21,691 nucleotides of DNA. Source: an uncultured Pseudanabaenaceae cyanobacterium (GTDB lineage: Bacteria; Cyanobacteriota; Cyanobacteriia; PCC-9006; JAAUQQ01). This document shows positions 8,507 to 14,641 of this stretch, piece after piece. Where the stretch lies: the NCBI GenBank assembly GCA_938015405.1, contig CALLPZ010000091.1, forward strand, positions 1-21,691. The letters are read 5' to 3'. Below the pieces are notes generated by a model, which had not been told where the DNA came from, searched no databases, and was given only the letters and a program-made list of their open reading frames with translations. The stretch's first letter is position 1. Each line of letters begins with the position of its first letter. Position numbers and translations under genes: made by a program.

Positions 8507-8835
8507 GGCGGTGCAGTGTGGAGGAGCAGTGCTGAGCTGGAAGAATGGAGAGATGTAAAGCCCAAGGTTGGCAGGGGAACTCCCGAGGGAGATATGGTCT
8601 CGCCTTGTTTTGGCTGGTAATCTCCGCATTAGGCTTAGCTTTCCCAATTTGAAGGCCGCCCCATAGCTGGGGAAATTGCCTATACTCGCGGAAAAATTGG
8701 AGCGTTCCCCATTAGAAGGCCGAAAAGTAGACCTGAGCGTTAAGGGCTTGGCGTTCTTTCGCTTTAGTGGGACTCCTATCTCTGCTTGAATCTTGATTGG
8801 CAGATGTCTGGTTTGGACCGAGAGAGGCCAACAAA
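8507..8835. other. Leader region of the aminotransferase gene; nested dyad
   Basis: No gene seen in 329 bp. A nested inverted repeat lies at 8645-8678: CAATTT/AAATTG outside, CCCCA/TGGGG (loop TAGC) inside. On the minus strand, TATAGG around 8682 is a poor -10 candidate without a matching -35. The rest, 8700-8830, shows nothing recognisable. Confidence 0.4.
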
Positions 8836-8863
8836 AAAAGCCGAGCTGTGAAGCTCGGCTTTT
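8833..8863 (-). terminator. Rho-independent terminator of the 8903-9505 gene
   Basis: A perfect 12-bp stem AAAAGCCGAGCT/AGCTCGGCTTTT with loop GTGA (8836-8863) is followed on the minus strand by a run of seven T (8839-8833). It lies about 40 bp after the stop of the minus-strand secreted protein gene. Confidence 0.85.
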
Positions 8864-8902
8864 GGCAGGAGATTGCGCTTGTTCAGAGCTTGGCTCTAAT
8901 GC

Positions 8903-9505
8903 CTAACGATTACGGAGTTCCGCTTCAACCTTGTCGGCATCACTTTTGAGGATGACTTGAACTTGGCCGCTGTAGGCTTTGCTGCCATCAGCAGGTTGAA
9001 CGACCTCGATTAGGTAAGCAAAGCGATCGCCAATGCGCACTTCACCCCGTCGAGCAGCTTGGAGTTCGGTACGGCGGTTGCGGGCTTGGGCAACATCGAA
9101 GGCTCCGGGATAGCTGTAGCTGGTGCGAGCCTTTTGGAAGTCTTGGTAAACGTCTAAGCCGTAGATGACGCGTAGGGATTCCTCGAGGCGATCGCGGGTG
9201 ACTCCATTCGCTGCATCGAAGAAGCTAAGGGTTTCTGTGCGGATGGCTCCTTTGTTGCCGGTAGGGGCAATGCGACCAGGGGGAAAAACTGAGGCTTGGA
9301 ACGTAAATCGCTGGGCTGCGGAATTACTTTTGCGTACCATCAATCGCTCTCCGCTGCTCGGTTGCAGGGTGGGGTGGGCCTGGATCCAGGCTTCCACATC
9401 TTCAGTGCGTTGGCCCGGGAGGGCGTTGGCGGGTTGGATGGTTGCTAGGCTGTTGCCCGCTAAGACCGCGATCGCAGTCACCAGACTCAAACAAACATGC
9501 TTCAT
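8903..9505 (-). CDS. Secreted cyanobacterial protein of unknown function
   Basis: A 200-residue protein with a clear signal peptide: MKHVCLSLVTAIAVLAGNSL, then cleavage probably after the alanine of QPANA-LPGQ. The mature part has motifs ALPGQRTEDVEAWIQAHPTL, RETLSFF-like RTETLSFFDAANG, YGLDVYQDF and a basic RNRRTELQAARRGE, and ends in a beta-rich stretch with YLIEVV and GQVQVILKS. It would act in the periplasm or thylakoid lumen. I do not recognise a characterised family, though the layout resembles conserved cyanobacterial hypothetical proteins. ATG 9505 is chosen because it starts the signal peptide and has GGAG about 11 bases before it; the frame continues to an ATG at 9703 but that part looks non-coding. 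It is a single-gene unit with its own terminator and a possible TATAAT box. Confidence 0.8.
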   Translation of the reverse strand: MKHVCLSLVTAIAVLAGNSLATIQPANALPGQRTEDVEAWIQAHPTLQPSSGERLMVRKSNSAAQRFTFQASVFPPGRIAPTGNKGAIRTETLSFFDAANGVTRDRLEESLRVIYGLDVYQDFQKARTSYSYPGAFDVAQARNRRTELQAARRGEVRIGDRFAYLIEVVQPADGSKAYSGQVQVILKSDADKVEAELRNR

Positions 9506-9598
9506 CGTGCGTTTCTCCAGAGGCTCTTCGGCGATCATCGGGAAGTCCAGATTTAAGAAATCTAGGTTCAGGGGGGAGTCCATCCAAGACGTTGAGAG

Positions 9599-9627
9599 AT
9601 TATAGGAAAGTTCCTCAAATCCCCTCA
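9599..9627 (-). promoter_or_regulatory. Possible sigma70-type promoter for the 9505-8903 gene
   Basis: On the minus strand a perfect TATAAT (9604-9599) is preceded 17 bp upstream by TGAGGG (9627-9622), a weak -35. Transcription from here would give a leader of roughly 85 nt ahead of ATG 9505. Confidence 0.4.
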
Positions 9628-9705
9628 CGCTATGAGCTATAACCCTATAACGTCGTGAAAATTTTGGCCCTGACAGTATAGATGCCCCAGCTCGATTCCG
9701 CATCT

Positions 9706-10140
9706 ATGCGCCGTATCCTCTGCCGCAATTGAGGGGCAGGTTATTCCCGTGGCATTGGCCTCAAATGGCAGAAACCCTGAATAGTGGGGCAGGGATAGTC
9801 GGTACTTCAGTTCAGGTGGAGAAAGAAATCTCAACTGTTCGAATTGGGTCAGTCGTTGAGCTGAAATACTGGACTCAACACACTGCATACAGACCAAAAG
9901 CCTCTGCTTATATAGGCTTTTAGGCGACTCAACGGCTTTCTCTATGACTTCCTGCCTTACTCGTTCAAGCTGCTAACGCTGAAAGGTAAATGTCATGGTT
10001 CATGGATAATGACTTATTTTTTCGGCAATTTTTAAAAAAGTGCCTTACGATACAGAAAGAAATCATTCGTTCATTTCCAGAGGTTAGGCAACGCTTAACT
10101 GCTCAGAAACGGAAGTAAGGAGCTTGCTCCTGAAGGAACG
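9706..10140. other. Gene-free stretch with an orphan hairpin
   Basis: Open frames here on both strands have unlikely compositions and no ribosome sites. The only clear structure is an 8-bp inverted repeat AAAAGCCT/AGGCTTTT with a 10-base loop (9896-9921), terminator-like on both strands, with no gene ending beside it. A weak -10 (TACGAT, 10046-10051) could serve the DUF4278 gene downstream. The stretch may hold a small RNA, but there is no direct support. Confidence 0.35.
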
Positions 10141-10175
10141 CGCCTCAATTTCACTAATTGCCTAATTAGGAGGCG
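10141..10175 (+). promoter_or_regulatory. Stem that includes the Shine-Dalgarno of the DUF4278 gene
   Basis: CGCCTC (10141-10146) pairs with GAGGCG (10170-10175), and an AATT/AATT extension and the palindrome CCTAATTAGG (10161-10170) lie inside. The strong ribosome site AGGAGG (10168-10173), seven bases before ATG 10181, overlaps the 3' arm, so folding would hide it. Confidence 0.4.
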
Positions 10176-10180
10176 ACATA

Positions 10181-10360
10181 ATGACCCTTAACTATCGTGG
10201 TTCTAAGTACGAAGTAAGCACTACATCTTCCCGGAGCAGCCATGCTCCTCGCAAGGGCAAGTACCGCGGTGCAGCTGTCGACTTTTCCACAATTAAGTCC
10301 GCCGCTAGCGCGGGCTGCTCCATGACCTACCGTGGTTCTTCTTACAAAACCTCGGCTTAA
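10181..10360 (+). CDS. DUF4278 small protein
   Basis: A 59-residue protein starting MTLNYRGSKYEV, the typical opening of DUF4278 proteins, which are common and multicopy in cyanobacteria and have no established function. The YRG motif occurs three times: NYRGSKYEVS at the start, KYRGAAVDFS in the middle and TYRGSSYKTS at the end, so the protein looks built of short repeats that probably form small beta hairpins. It is basic, has no signal or membrane segment, and one cysteine (Cys46). A strong AGGAGG sits seven bases upstream of the ATG, and a good terminator follows at 10419-10459, so it is its own transcription unit. It lies directly upstream of apcF on the same strand, but the terminator argues against simple co-transcription. 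Confidence 0.88.
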   Translation: MTLNYRGSKYEVSTTSSRSSHAPRKGKYRGAAVDFSTIKSAASAGCSMTYRGSSYKTSA

Positions 10361-10719
10361 AATCCACCCGCTGTGATTCCCTCGAATTTCAGCCTGTAAT
10401 CCCATTCAAATCGTTGTAAAGCCCCGCTTCGCCCTCGCGAAGTGGGGCTTCTAGTTTTTATCCCTAAATCGAAAGTTACTCGATATTAAGTTTCGTAAAA
10501 AAGAAGGCTTTCAATCCCTGTATTCGGTGGCAGGCGGTTATTTGACGCGAGGCTGCGTGATAGTCTTTGATCCAAAGCAAGACTAATGATCCTTGCGCAT
10601 CTCGTCCTTCGAAGGGCTCAGGTTTCTGGGTTTCAATCACCGGGCGGATCGCATTGAAAATCAGCAATGGCCCTTGGGCCAGCGCGCCTTTTTATAAAAC
10701 TGTTTGGGAGACAAGTTTC
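10361..10719. other. Terminator plus long structured leader region of apcF
   Basis: Holds the DUF4278 terminator and then 260 bp ahead of apcF. Dyads seen: AGTCTT/AAGACT (10562-10584), the palindrome CCTTCGAAGG near 10608, TTTCAAT/ATTGAAA (10631-10659) and TGGCCC/GGGCCA with a two-base loop (10668-10681), the last followed by GCGCGCC and five T. GGGAG at 10706-10710 is the apcF ribosome site. No consensus promoter is clear; TTGACG near 10542 lacks a good -10. The ApcF frame is open back to 10567 but without a proper start. Confidence 0.45.
10419..10459 (+). terminator. Rho-independent terminator after the DUF4278 gene
   Basis: A 14-bp stem (AAGCCCCGCTTCGC pairing with GCGAAGTGGGGCTT, one G-T pair, loop CCTC, 10419-10450) followed by CTAG and TTTTT. 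Confidence 0.8.
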
Positions 10720-11229
10720 ATGCGGGATGCGGTAGGCGGTCTCATTGGAACCTATGACGTTACTGGGCGCTATCTCGATCAGAGCGCATTGGATGGCTTG
10801 AAGTCTTACTTCGCCCAAGGCGAAGCTAGGATCAAGGTCGCAGCGATGATTAACGGTAACGCTGCCGATATTGTTAAGAATGCAAGCTTGCGCTTGTTTG
10901 ATGTTGTGCCTGAGCTTCTGCGCCCGGGTGGGAATGCTTACACCACACGCCGTTACTCTGCTTGTCTTCGCGACATGGACTATTACCTGCGTTATGTCAG
11001 CTATGCGCTGGTTGCAGGCAACAATGAAGTTCTGGATGAGCGAGTTCTGCAAGGTCTGCGCGAGACCTACAACTCCTTGAATGTGCCCATCGGTCCTACG
11101 GTTCGTGGCATTCAATTCATGAAGGAAGCTGTGAAGGAAATGGCTGCTGAAGCTGGCGTTTCTGACACTAGCTTTATTGATTCTCCTTTTGAGCATATCT
11201 GCCGTGACTTCAGCGAAGTCAGCATCTAA
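10720..11229 (+). CDS. apcF: Allophycocyanin beta-18 subunit (ApcF), phycobilisome core
   Basis: A minor beta-type subunit of the phycobilisome core, present in the terminal-emitter trimers that pass energy from allophycocyanin to the photosystems. It has 169 residues, the usual length of ApcF and longer than ApcB (161). The opening MRDAV..LI..YDVTGRYLD is the ApcF rather than ApcB form. Asn72 in RPGGNAYTTRRY is the site methylated in beta phycobiliproteins, and Cys82 in YSACLRDMDYYLRY is the phycocyanobilin attachment cysteine; both are present. GLRETYNSL and PIGPTVRGIQ follow as expected. ATG 10720 fits the family start and has GGGAG nine bases upstream. It lies alone, downstream of a DUF4278 gene and upstream of psbZ, with a hairpin after the stop. 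Confidence 0.97.
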   Translation: MRDAVGGLIGTYDVTGRYLDQSALDGLKSYFAQGEARIKVAAMINGNAADIVKNASLRLFDVVPELLRPGGNAYTTRRYSACLRDMDYYLRYVSYALVAGNNEVLDERVLQGLRETYNSLNVPIGPTVRGIQFMKEAVKEMAAEAGVSDTSFIDSPFEHICRDFSEVSI

Positions 11230-11249
11230 GTCTGACTAGCACGTATGCT

Positions 11250-11297
11250 GAAAGGGCTATTGCTTCGTCCGCTTGCGGTAAGAGCTATAGCCCTTTC
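11250..11297 (+). terminator. Hairpin between apcF and psbZ, possible leaky terminator
   Basis: GAAAGGGCTAT (11250-11260) pairs perfectly over 11 bp with ATAGCCCTTTC (11287-11297); a small inner hairpin CCGC-TT-GCGG lies in the loop. No U-run follows, so it may slow or process the transcript rather than end it. Confidence 0.5.
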
Positions 11298-11333
11298 TAG
11301 AACTGTTTATCCGATTCTCCATCTGCAAAAATA

Positions 11334-11525
11334 ATGGTCATTCTTTTCCAACTGCTACTCACGGCGCTGGTTCTTTTCTCCTTCGTCATGGTTGTCGCTG
11401 TGCCCGTTTCCTACGCAGCTCCCAGTGTTTTTGGTGGTCGTTCTAAGGAGCTTATTCTCTTGGGCTCCATCGTTTGGGGTGTTCTCGTTGTTTTGGTTGG
11501 CATCTTTAATTACTTTGTGGTGTAG
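11334..11525 (+). CDS. psbZ: Photosystem II reaction centre protein Z (PsbZ/Ycf9)
   Basis: A small thylakoid-membrane subunit of photosystem II, needed for stable PSII organisation. The 63-residue protein has the two expected transmembrane helices (about 3-27 and 40-61) and the family signature: FQLLLTALVLFSFVMVVAVP, then a lumenal/stromal loop with RSKELILLGS, and an ending in GIFNYFVV. Length matches the family (about 62). No clear Shine-Dalgarno precedes ATG 11334, but the start agrees with the family. It lies between apcF and ribH on the same strand; psbZ next to ribH is, as I recall, a common cyanobacterial arrangement. Confidence 0.97.
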   Translation: MVILFQLLLTALVLFSFVMVVAVPVSYAAPSVFGGRSKELILLGSIVWGVLVVLVGIFNYFVV

Positions 11526-11887
11526 CCATCATCGCTTTGGAGTCGATGCTATTGCTGCCTAGAGAGGGCGACTGATTCGCCTCAGAAGCGGCTGATAGCT
11601 GGTAATGGGCCCAGGAAGACTACTATGCTCTTCCTGGGCCCATCGCATTTAAATGCTGTGCTTTTAGCCAACATCTTTCTCTTCTTGCGAAGTCGGGTTG
11701 ACCTCCTCCTTCTGCTCTTCTAGCTTTCAGCTCAGAAGTTGATGAAGGATGTTGTCTTGCATTGATACTTGCTCTGTTCGCGAGCTGAATATCAACTCGC
11801 TGGGAGTCTGTTTCCTCGGCTCGGCCTTGTGTTGGCCTAGCTGAAGAGCCTGGCCCAGAAAACCATTCAGGAAACCTAGGAAAGTCC
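11526..11887. other. psbZ-ribH gap: strong hairpin and pyrimidine-rich leader
   Basis: No gene seen. Besides the hairpin at 11605-11643 there is the 12-nt palindrome GCATTTAAATGC (11645-11656), a pyrimidine-rich stretch around 11697-11730, and a compound dyad TTGATA/TATCAA enclosing GCTC/GAGC (11762-11795). The ribH ribosome site AGGAAAG lies just before ATG 11888. I see no FMN riboswitch. Confidence 0.5.
11605..11643 (+). terminator. Strong hairpin after psbZ, probable terminator or processing site
   Basis: A perfect 15-bp stem ATGGGCCCAGGAAGA / TCTTCCTGGGCCCAT with a nine-base loop, 80 bp after the psbZ stop. No long T-run follows, so termination is inferred from stem strength and position. 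Confidence 0.55.
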
Positions 11888-12388
11888 ATGACAGTTTTTG
11901 AGGGGCGCTTTACCGATACCCAAACCCTGCGGTTTGCCATGGTGATCGGTCGCTTCAATGATTTGGTCACCGAGAAGTTGCTGTCGGGCTGCCGTGATTG
12001 CCTGCTGCGTCATGGGGTAGACCCAGACCCCGAGGGTACACAGGTGGATTATGCCTGGGTTCCTGGCTGTTTTGAGATTCCTTTGGTGGCGCGTAAGCTG
12101 GCGGCCAGTGGCCGTTACGATGCCGTTATTTGCCTCGGGGCGGTGATCCGAGGACAAACACCGCACTTCGATTATGTGTCTGCAGAGGTGACCAAGGGGA
12201 TCTCCGCCGTTTCGGTGCAAACCGGTGTTCCAACGATTATGGGCGTTTTGACTGTGGATACGATGCAGCAGGCTCTTGAGCGAGCTGGCATTAAGAGCAA
12301 CCTCGGCTGGAGCTACGCCATGAATGCCATTGAAATGGCTAACCTGATGCGGGACATGACAACCGCCTTAGGCGATTCTGCTAGCTGA
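11888..12388 (+). CDS. ribH: 6,7-dimethyl-8-ribityllumazine synthase
   Basis: Catalyses the penultimate step of riboflavin synthesis, joining 5-amino-6-ribitylaminouracil with 3,4-dihydroxy-2-butanone 4-phosphate; normally forms large oligomers in the cytoplasm. The 166-residue length is typical. Seen motifs: GRFNDLVTEKLLSGC (Phe23/Asn24 substrate contacts), WVPGCFEIPL, ICLGAVIRGQTPHFDYV with the catalytic His93, and GVPTIMGVLTVDTMQQALERAG. AGGAAAG precedes ATG 11888 at good spacing. Downstream of psbZ on the same strand; a hairpin follows the stop. The last residues (TTALGDSAS) are variable as usual. Confidence 0.97.
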   Translation: MTVFEGRFTDTQTLRFAMVIGRFNDLVTEKLLSGCRDCLLRHGVDPDPEGTQVDYAWVPGCFEIPLVARKLAASGRYDAVICLGAVIRGQTPHFDYVSAEVTKGISAVSVQTGVPTIMGVLTVDTMQQALERAGIKSNLGWSYAMNAIEMANLMRDMTTALGDSAS

Positions 12389-12398
12389 ATCCGGAATG

Positions 12399-12424
12399 GG
12401 CTTGGGAGGATGCCTTCCCAGGCC
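12399..12424 (+). terminator. Hairpin after ribH, probable terminator
   Basis: An 11-bp stem GGCTTGGGAGG / CTTCCCAGGCC-type pairing (two G-T pairs) with a four-base loop, about 10 bp after the ribH stop. No T-run follows. Confidence 0.5.
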
Positions 12425-12569
12425 CTGTAGAGCTGGCTGAAGTGATTCAGGTTTAGACCTGGGGTTAGGTTATGAGCGGGCGACTTATTGGCTGCAGATT
12501 TACCTCAGCCCCTGTTTGGATCGGCTGGCTAGCCTTGTCTTTGAACAAAGTTATAAAAACCTGTTGACA

Positions 12570-12597
12570 TTGGTGTCAGGGTTTGCGAATGTATAAC
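12570..12597 (+). promoter_or_regulatory. Probable promoter of the tRNA-Gly gene
   Basis: TATAAC (12592-12597) is preceded at 16 bp by TTGGTG (12570-12575); a perfect TTGACA overlaps just upstream (12564-12569) but at a spacing of 22. Initiation would fall about 20 bases before the tRNA. Confidence 0.5.
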
Positions 12598-12626
12598 TCG
12601 TGCGCAAAACGCACGCCACGCATTAT

Positions 12627-12698
12627 GCGGGTGTAGCTCAGTGGTAGAGCGCAACCTTGCCAAGGTTGATGTCGAGAGTTCGAATCTCTTCACCCGCT
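12627..12698 (+). tRNA. trnG: tRNA-Gly (anticodon GCC)
   Basis: A complete 72-nt cloverleaf: acceptor GCGGGTG/CACCCGC, D-arm GCTC/GAGC with loop AGTGGTA, anticodon stem CAACC/GGTTG with loop TTGCCAA (anticodon GCC), five-base variable region, T-arm GAGAG/CTCTT with loop TTCGAAT, discriminator T. The CCA end is not encoded. It reads glycine codons GGC and GGU. Confidence 0.97.
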
Positions 12699-12727
12699 TT
12701 TGAAATTCAAGTCTAGCTGTCAGATTT

Positions 12728-12742
12728 CTCCAATTGTTGGAG
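12728..12742 (+). terminator. Short hairpin after tRNA-Gly
   Basis: CTCCAA-TTG-TTGGAG is a perfect 6-bp stem 30 bp after the tRNA, followed by CTCTTAATTT. It is a weak terminator candidate. Confidence 0.35.
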
Positions 12743-12822
12743 CTCTTAATTTGACTCAACCTATCTATTTCTGTGACTGTGAGAGTGGTTCTTTGACTCC
12801 TCATATCTTGGGTTGATTGCTT

Positions 12823-13218
12823 GTGTCCTGTGTGCAGCAAGATTTGCCTTGTCCCTGCTGTGGGGGAGGGCGTTTAGTTTCTATTGCATTGACTGAAGCA
12901 ATGGGATGTTTCCAATGTGAGCAGCTCTTTGTTTGGGTAGAGGGGGATGCCCTGGCTAAGCCTGCGTCCCATCGTTGGACAGGTAGACGGTGGCGTTGGG
13001 TTGAAGGGGAGTGGTACGGTTCCAATGGACCTTGGTTAATAAGCCCTGTGGGTGTGGCTTTCTTGGTTATTGGAGGGATGCTACTGGCAGGGGTGTTTGG
13101 TGCTCTACAACCTCGTCCCGGGAGTCAGGTGTTCCTCGCCCTTTTAGGTGCTTCCAGTGGGTTGATGCTGCTGCTTGCTCTAGTGATGTTATTGAGCTTT
13201 CGACCATGGCGGGAGTGA
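12823..13218 (+). CDS. Zinc-ribbon membrane protein of unknown function
   Basis: A 131-residue protein with an N-terminal treble of cysteines PCPCCGGG and a second pair GCFQC (Cys10-x2-Cys13 and Cys29-x2-Cys32), which together look like a zinc ribbon. A Trp/Arg-rich linker (HRWTGRRWRWVEGEWYG) leads to two hydrophobic helices (about 72-95 and 104-127). It would be an inner or thylakoid membrane protein with a small cytoplasmic metal-binding head. The start is uncertain: GTG 12823 is taken; TTG 12817 or GTG 12832 are also possible, and no strong ribosome site is seen. The stop is six bases ahead of the ProA-like gene, so the two are almost surely co-translated. Function unknown. Confidence 0.75.
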   Translation: MSCVQQDLPCPCCGGGRLVSIALTEAMGCFQCEQLFVWVEGDALAKPASHRWTGRRWRWVEGEWYGSNGPWLISPVGVAFLVIGGMLLAGVFGALQPRPGSQVFLALLGASSGLMLLLALVMLLSFRPWRE

Positions 13219-13224
13219 TTAAAA

Positions 13225-14535
13225 ATGACCCAAGGGCCTGAGGTGGGTGGACTGGATGCGGCACTCCCTTCTTCCAATGATGGAGTGGGTGTGTATCCAT
13301 TGGATTCTTTGGATAGCCTGACAGGGCGCTCGGCCAGGGCTGCATTAATGCTGGAAGATTTGCCTGCGGGCCTGCGTTCTGCTGGTTTGCGCGAGATGGC
13401 TGCTGCGATGACGGCAGCCCAGGATGAAATTCTGGAAGCGAATACACTCGATCTGGAGGCAAGCCAGGAAATGGCAGTGCCGGAGCTGCTTCAGGAATGG
13501 CTGAAGTTGACCCCAGAGCGTCTGCAGGGCGCAATTTGTATCCTGCGGGACTTGGCTGAGTGGCCTGACCCGATGCAGCAGGTGGGCGCGGCTAGCTATC
13601 AGCCGGAACGGGGACAGGCCTATACTCAGCGTTCTCCATTGGGCGTTGTGGTGCTGTTGTCTGAGGCTTTCCCTGAGTTAGCTGCGATCGCGGCAGCACT
13701 CTGTCTCCGTACGGCCAATGCACTGGTGCTGAGAGGAGGCAGTGAGGCGAGCCATTCCAATGCCATCATCGTGGATGTGCTGCGGGAGGCCCTGGAGAAA
13801 GCTGGGCTGCCTGCGGATAGTCTGCTGCTCGTTCCTGGAGAGGTCGGGTCGCTCTCGGACCTGCTGAATCAGAACCATGATTTGGACCTGGTAATTCCCT
13901 ATGGTCGTCCTAGTTGGTTGCAACAGGTGATTCGTCAGTCTGTGATTCCGGTATTGCCCACGGCGATGGGCAATTGTTATCTCTACTGGGGGAGTTCCGC
14001 GCCACTAGAAACCGTTCGCTGGATGATCATTGATAGTCATCGAGGGGAGCCCGATGCGGTGAATGCCATTGAAAAAGTTTTGCTTCCACCAGGGATTAGT
14101 GAAGCATCTCTGCAAATGTTATGGAACGATTTGCTGGAGCGGGGGTTTGAACTACGTGCCGATGCCGGGTTAGTAGAATCTTTCTCCAGCTTGACGTTGG
14201 CGAGAGATGAAGAGTGGGATCGTCCGTACCTTAGCCCCACCATTGCCTTCCGCACGGTCAATGGGCTGTCCGAGGCAATCACCTGGATTAATCGCCATAG
14301 CAGCGGTCATGGGGACTGTTTGGCTACTGATGCCTATGGTGAAAGTCGCCAGTTTACGTTGGGGTTGCGCAGTGCCATGGTGTACGTCAATGCTTCCCCC
14401 CGCTTTCAGCGGCGGCCCAGTAATGGTGGAGAAATTGCCCTGGGGATGTGTAATGTGACGGGGGCTCGTACCGGCCGTCTGGGCTTGGATGCCTTGACGC
14501 AAATGACGCAAATTGTTTTAGGTCAAAAGAAATAG
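13225..14535 (+). CDS. ProA-like (glutamate-5-semialdehyde dehydrogenase family) protein lacking the catalytic cysteine
   Basis: A 436-residue member of the aldehyde dehydrogenase/ProA fold. Family marks are present: SARAALMLEDLPAGLR, RSPLGVVVLLSEAFPELAAIAAALCLRTANAL (cut here into fragments), NALVLRGGSEASHSN, LLLVPGEV, DLVIPYG and, near the C-terminus, SSGHGDCLATD, VYVNASPRF and GGEIAL. The key site differs: canonical ProA has PSVCNAME, whereas here residues 276-283 read PDAVNAIE, so Val279 (codon 14059-14061) stands where the catalytic Cys should be. It therefore probably cannot reduce gamma-glutamyl phosphate by the usual thiohemiacetal route. The N-terminus is also longer than in ProA. 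It follows the zinc-ribbon gene by six bases, with GGGAG overlapping that gene's stop. I recall that cyanobacteria often carry a second ProA paralogue; the proline enzyme itself may lie elsewhere. Confidence 0.88.
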   Translation: MTQGPEVGGLDAALPSSNDGVGVYPLDSLDSLTGRSARAALMLEDLPAGLRSAGLREMAAAMTAAQDEILEANTLDLEASQEMAVPELLQEWLKLTPERLQGAICILRDLAEWPDPMQQVGAASYQPERGQAYTQRSPLGVVVLLSEAFPELAAIAAALCLRTANALVLRGGSEASHSNAIIVDVLREALEKAGLPADSLLLVPGEVGSLSDLLNQNHDLDLVIPYGRPSWLQQVIRQSVIPVLPTAMGNCYLYWGSSAPLETVRWMIIDSHRGEPDAVNAIEKVLLPPGISEASLQMLWNDLLERGFELRADAGLVESFSSLTLARDEEWDRPYLSPTIAFRTVNGLSEAITWINRHSSGHGDCLATDAYGESRQFTLGLRSAMVYVNASPRFQRRPSNGGEIALGMCNVTGARTGRLGLDALTQMTQIVLGQKK

Positions 14536-14641
14536 TAAAAGCAAGAGCAGTGCCGCTGGTTTGAGTTAGGCTAAGGCGCTTGCTTCATTGTGGGCTTTTG
14601 GGGGTTTCCCTGGAATCGCATCGAATTTTCACGCCTCGGTG

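Noticed and set aside
9637..9897. 86-residue minus-strand frame
   Set aside because: Composition (Cys, His, Phe scattered), no ribosome site and no family motif; it also overlaps the probable promoter region of the neighbouring gene.
10567..10719. In-frame 51-residue N-terminal extension of ApcF
   Set aside because: It starts with TTG, has no ribosome site, no resemblance to phycobiliproteins, and the normal ApcF start at 10720 has GGGAG nine bases upstream.
10633..11196. Long minus-strand frame opposite apcF
   Set aside because: It is a shadow of the confidently identified apcF coding sequence.
11526..11887. FMN riboswitch upstream of ribH
   Set aside because: The leader has dyads but none of the conserved FMN-aptamer sequence blocks can be seen.
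12791..12805. Resemblance to the Yfr1 small RNA core (ACTCCTCA)
   Set aside because: The full conserved core is not matched and the flanking stem and terminator of Yfr1 are absent.
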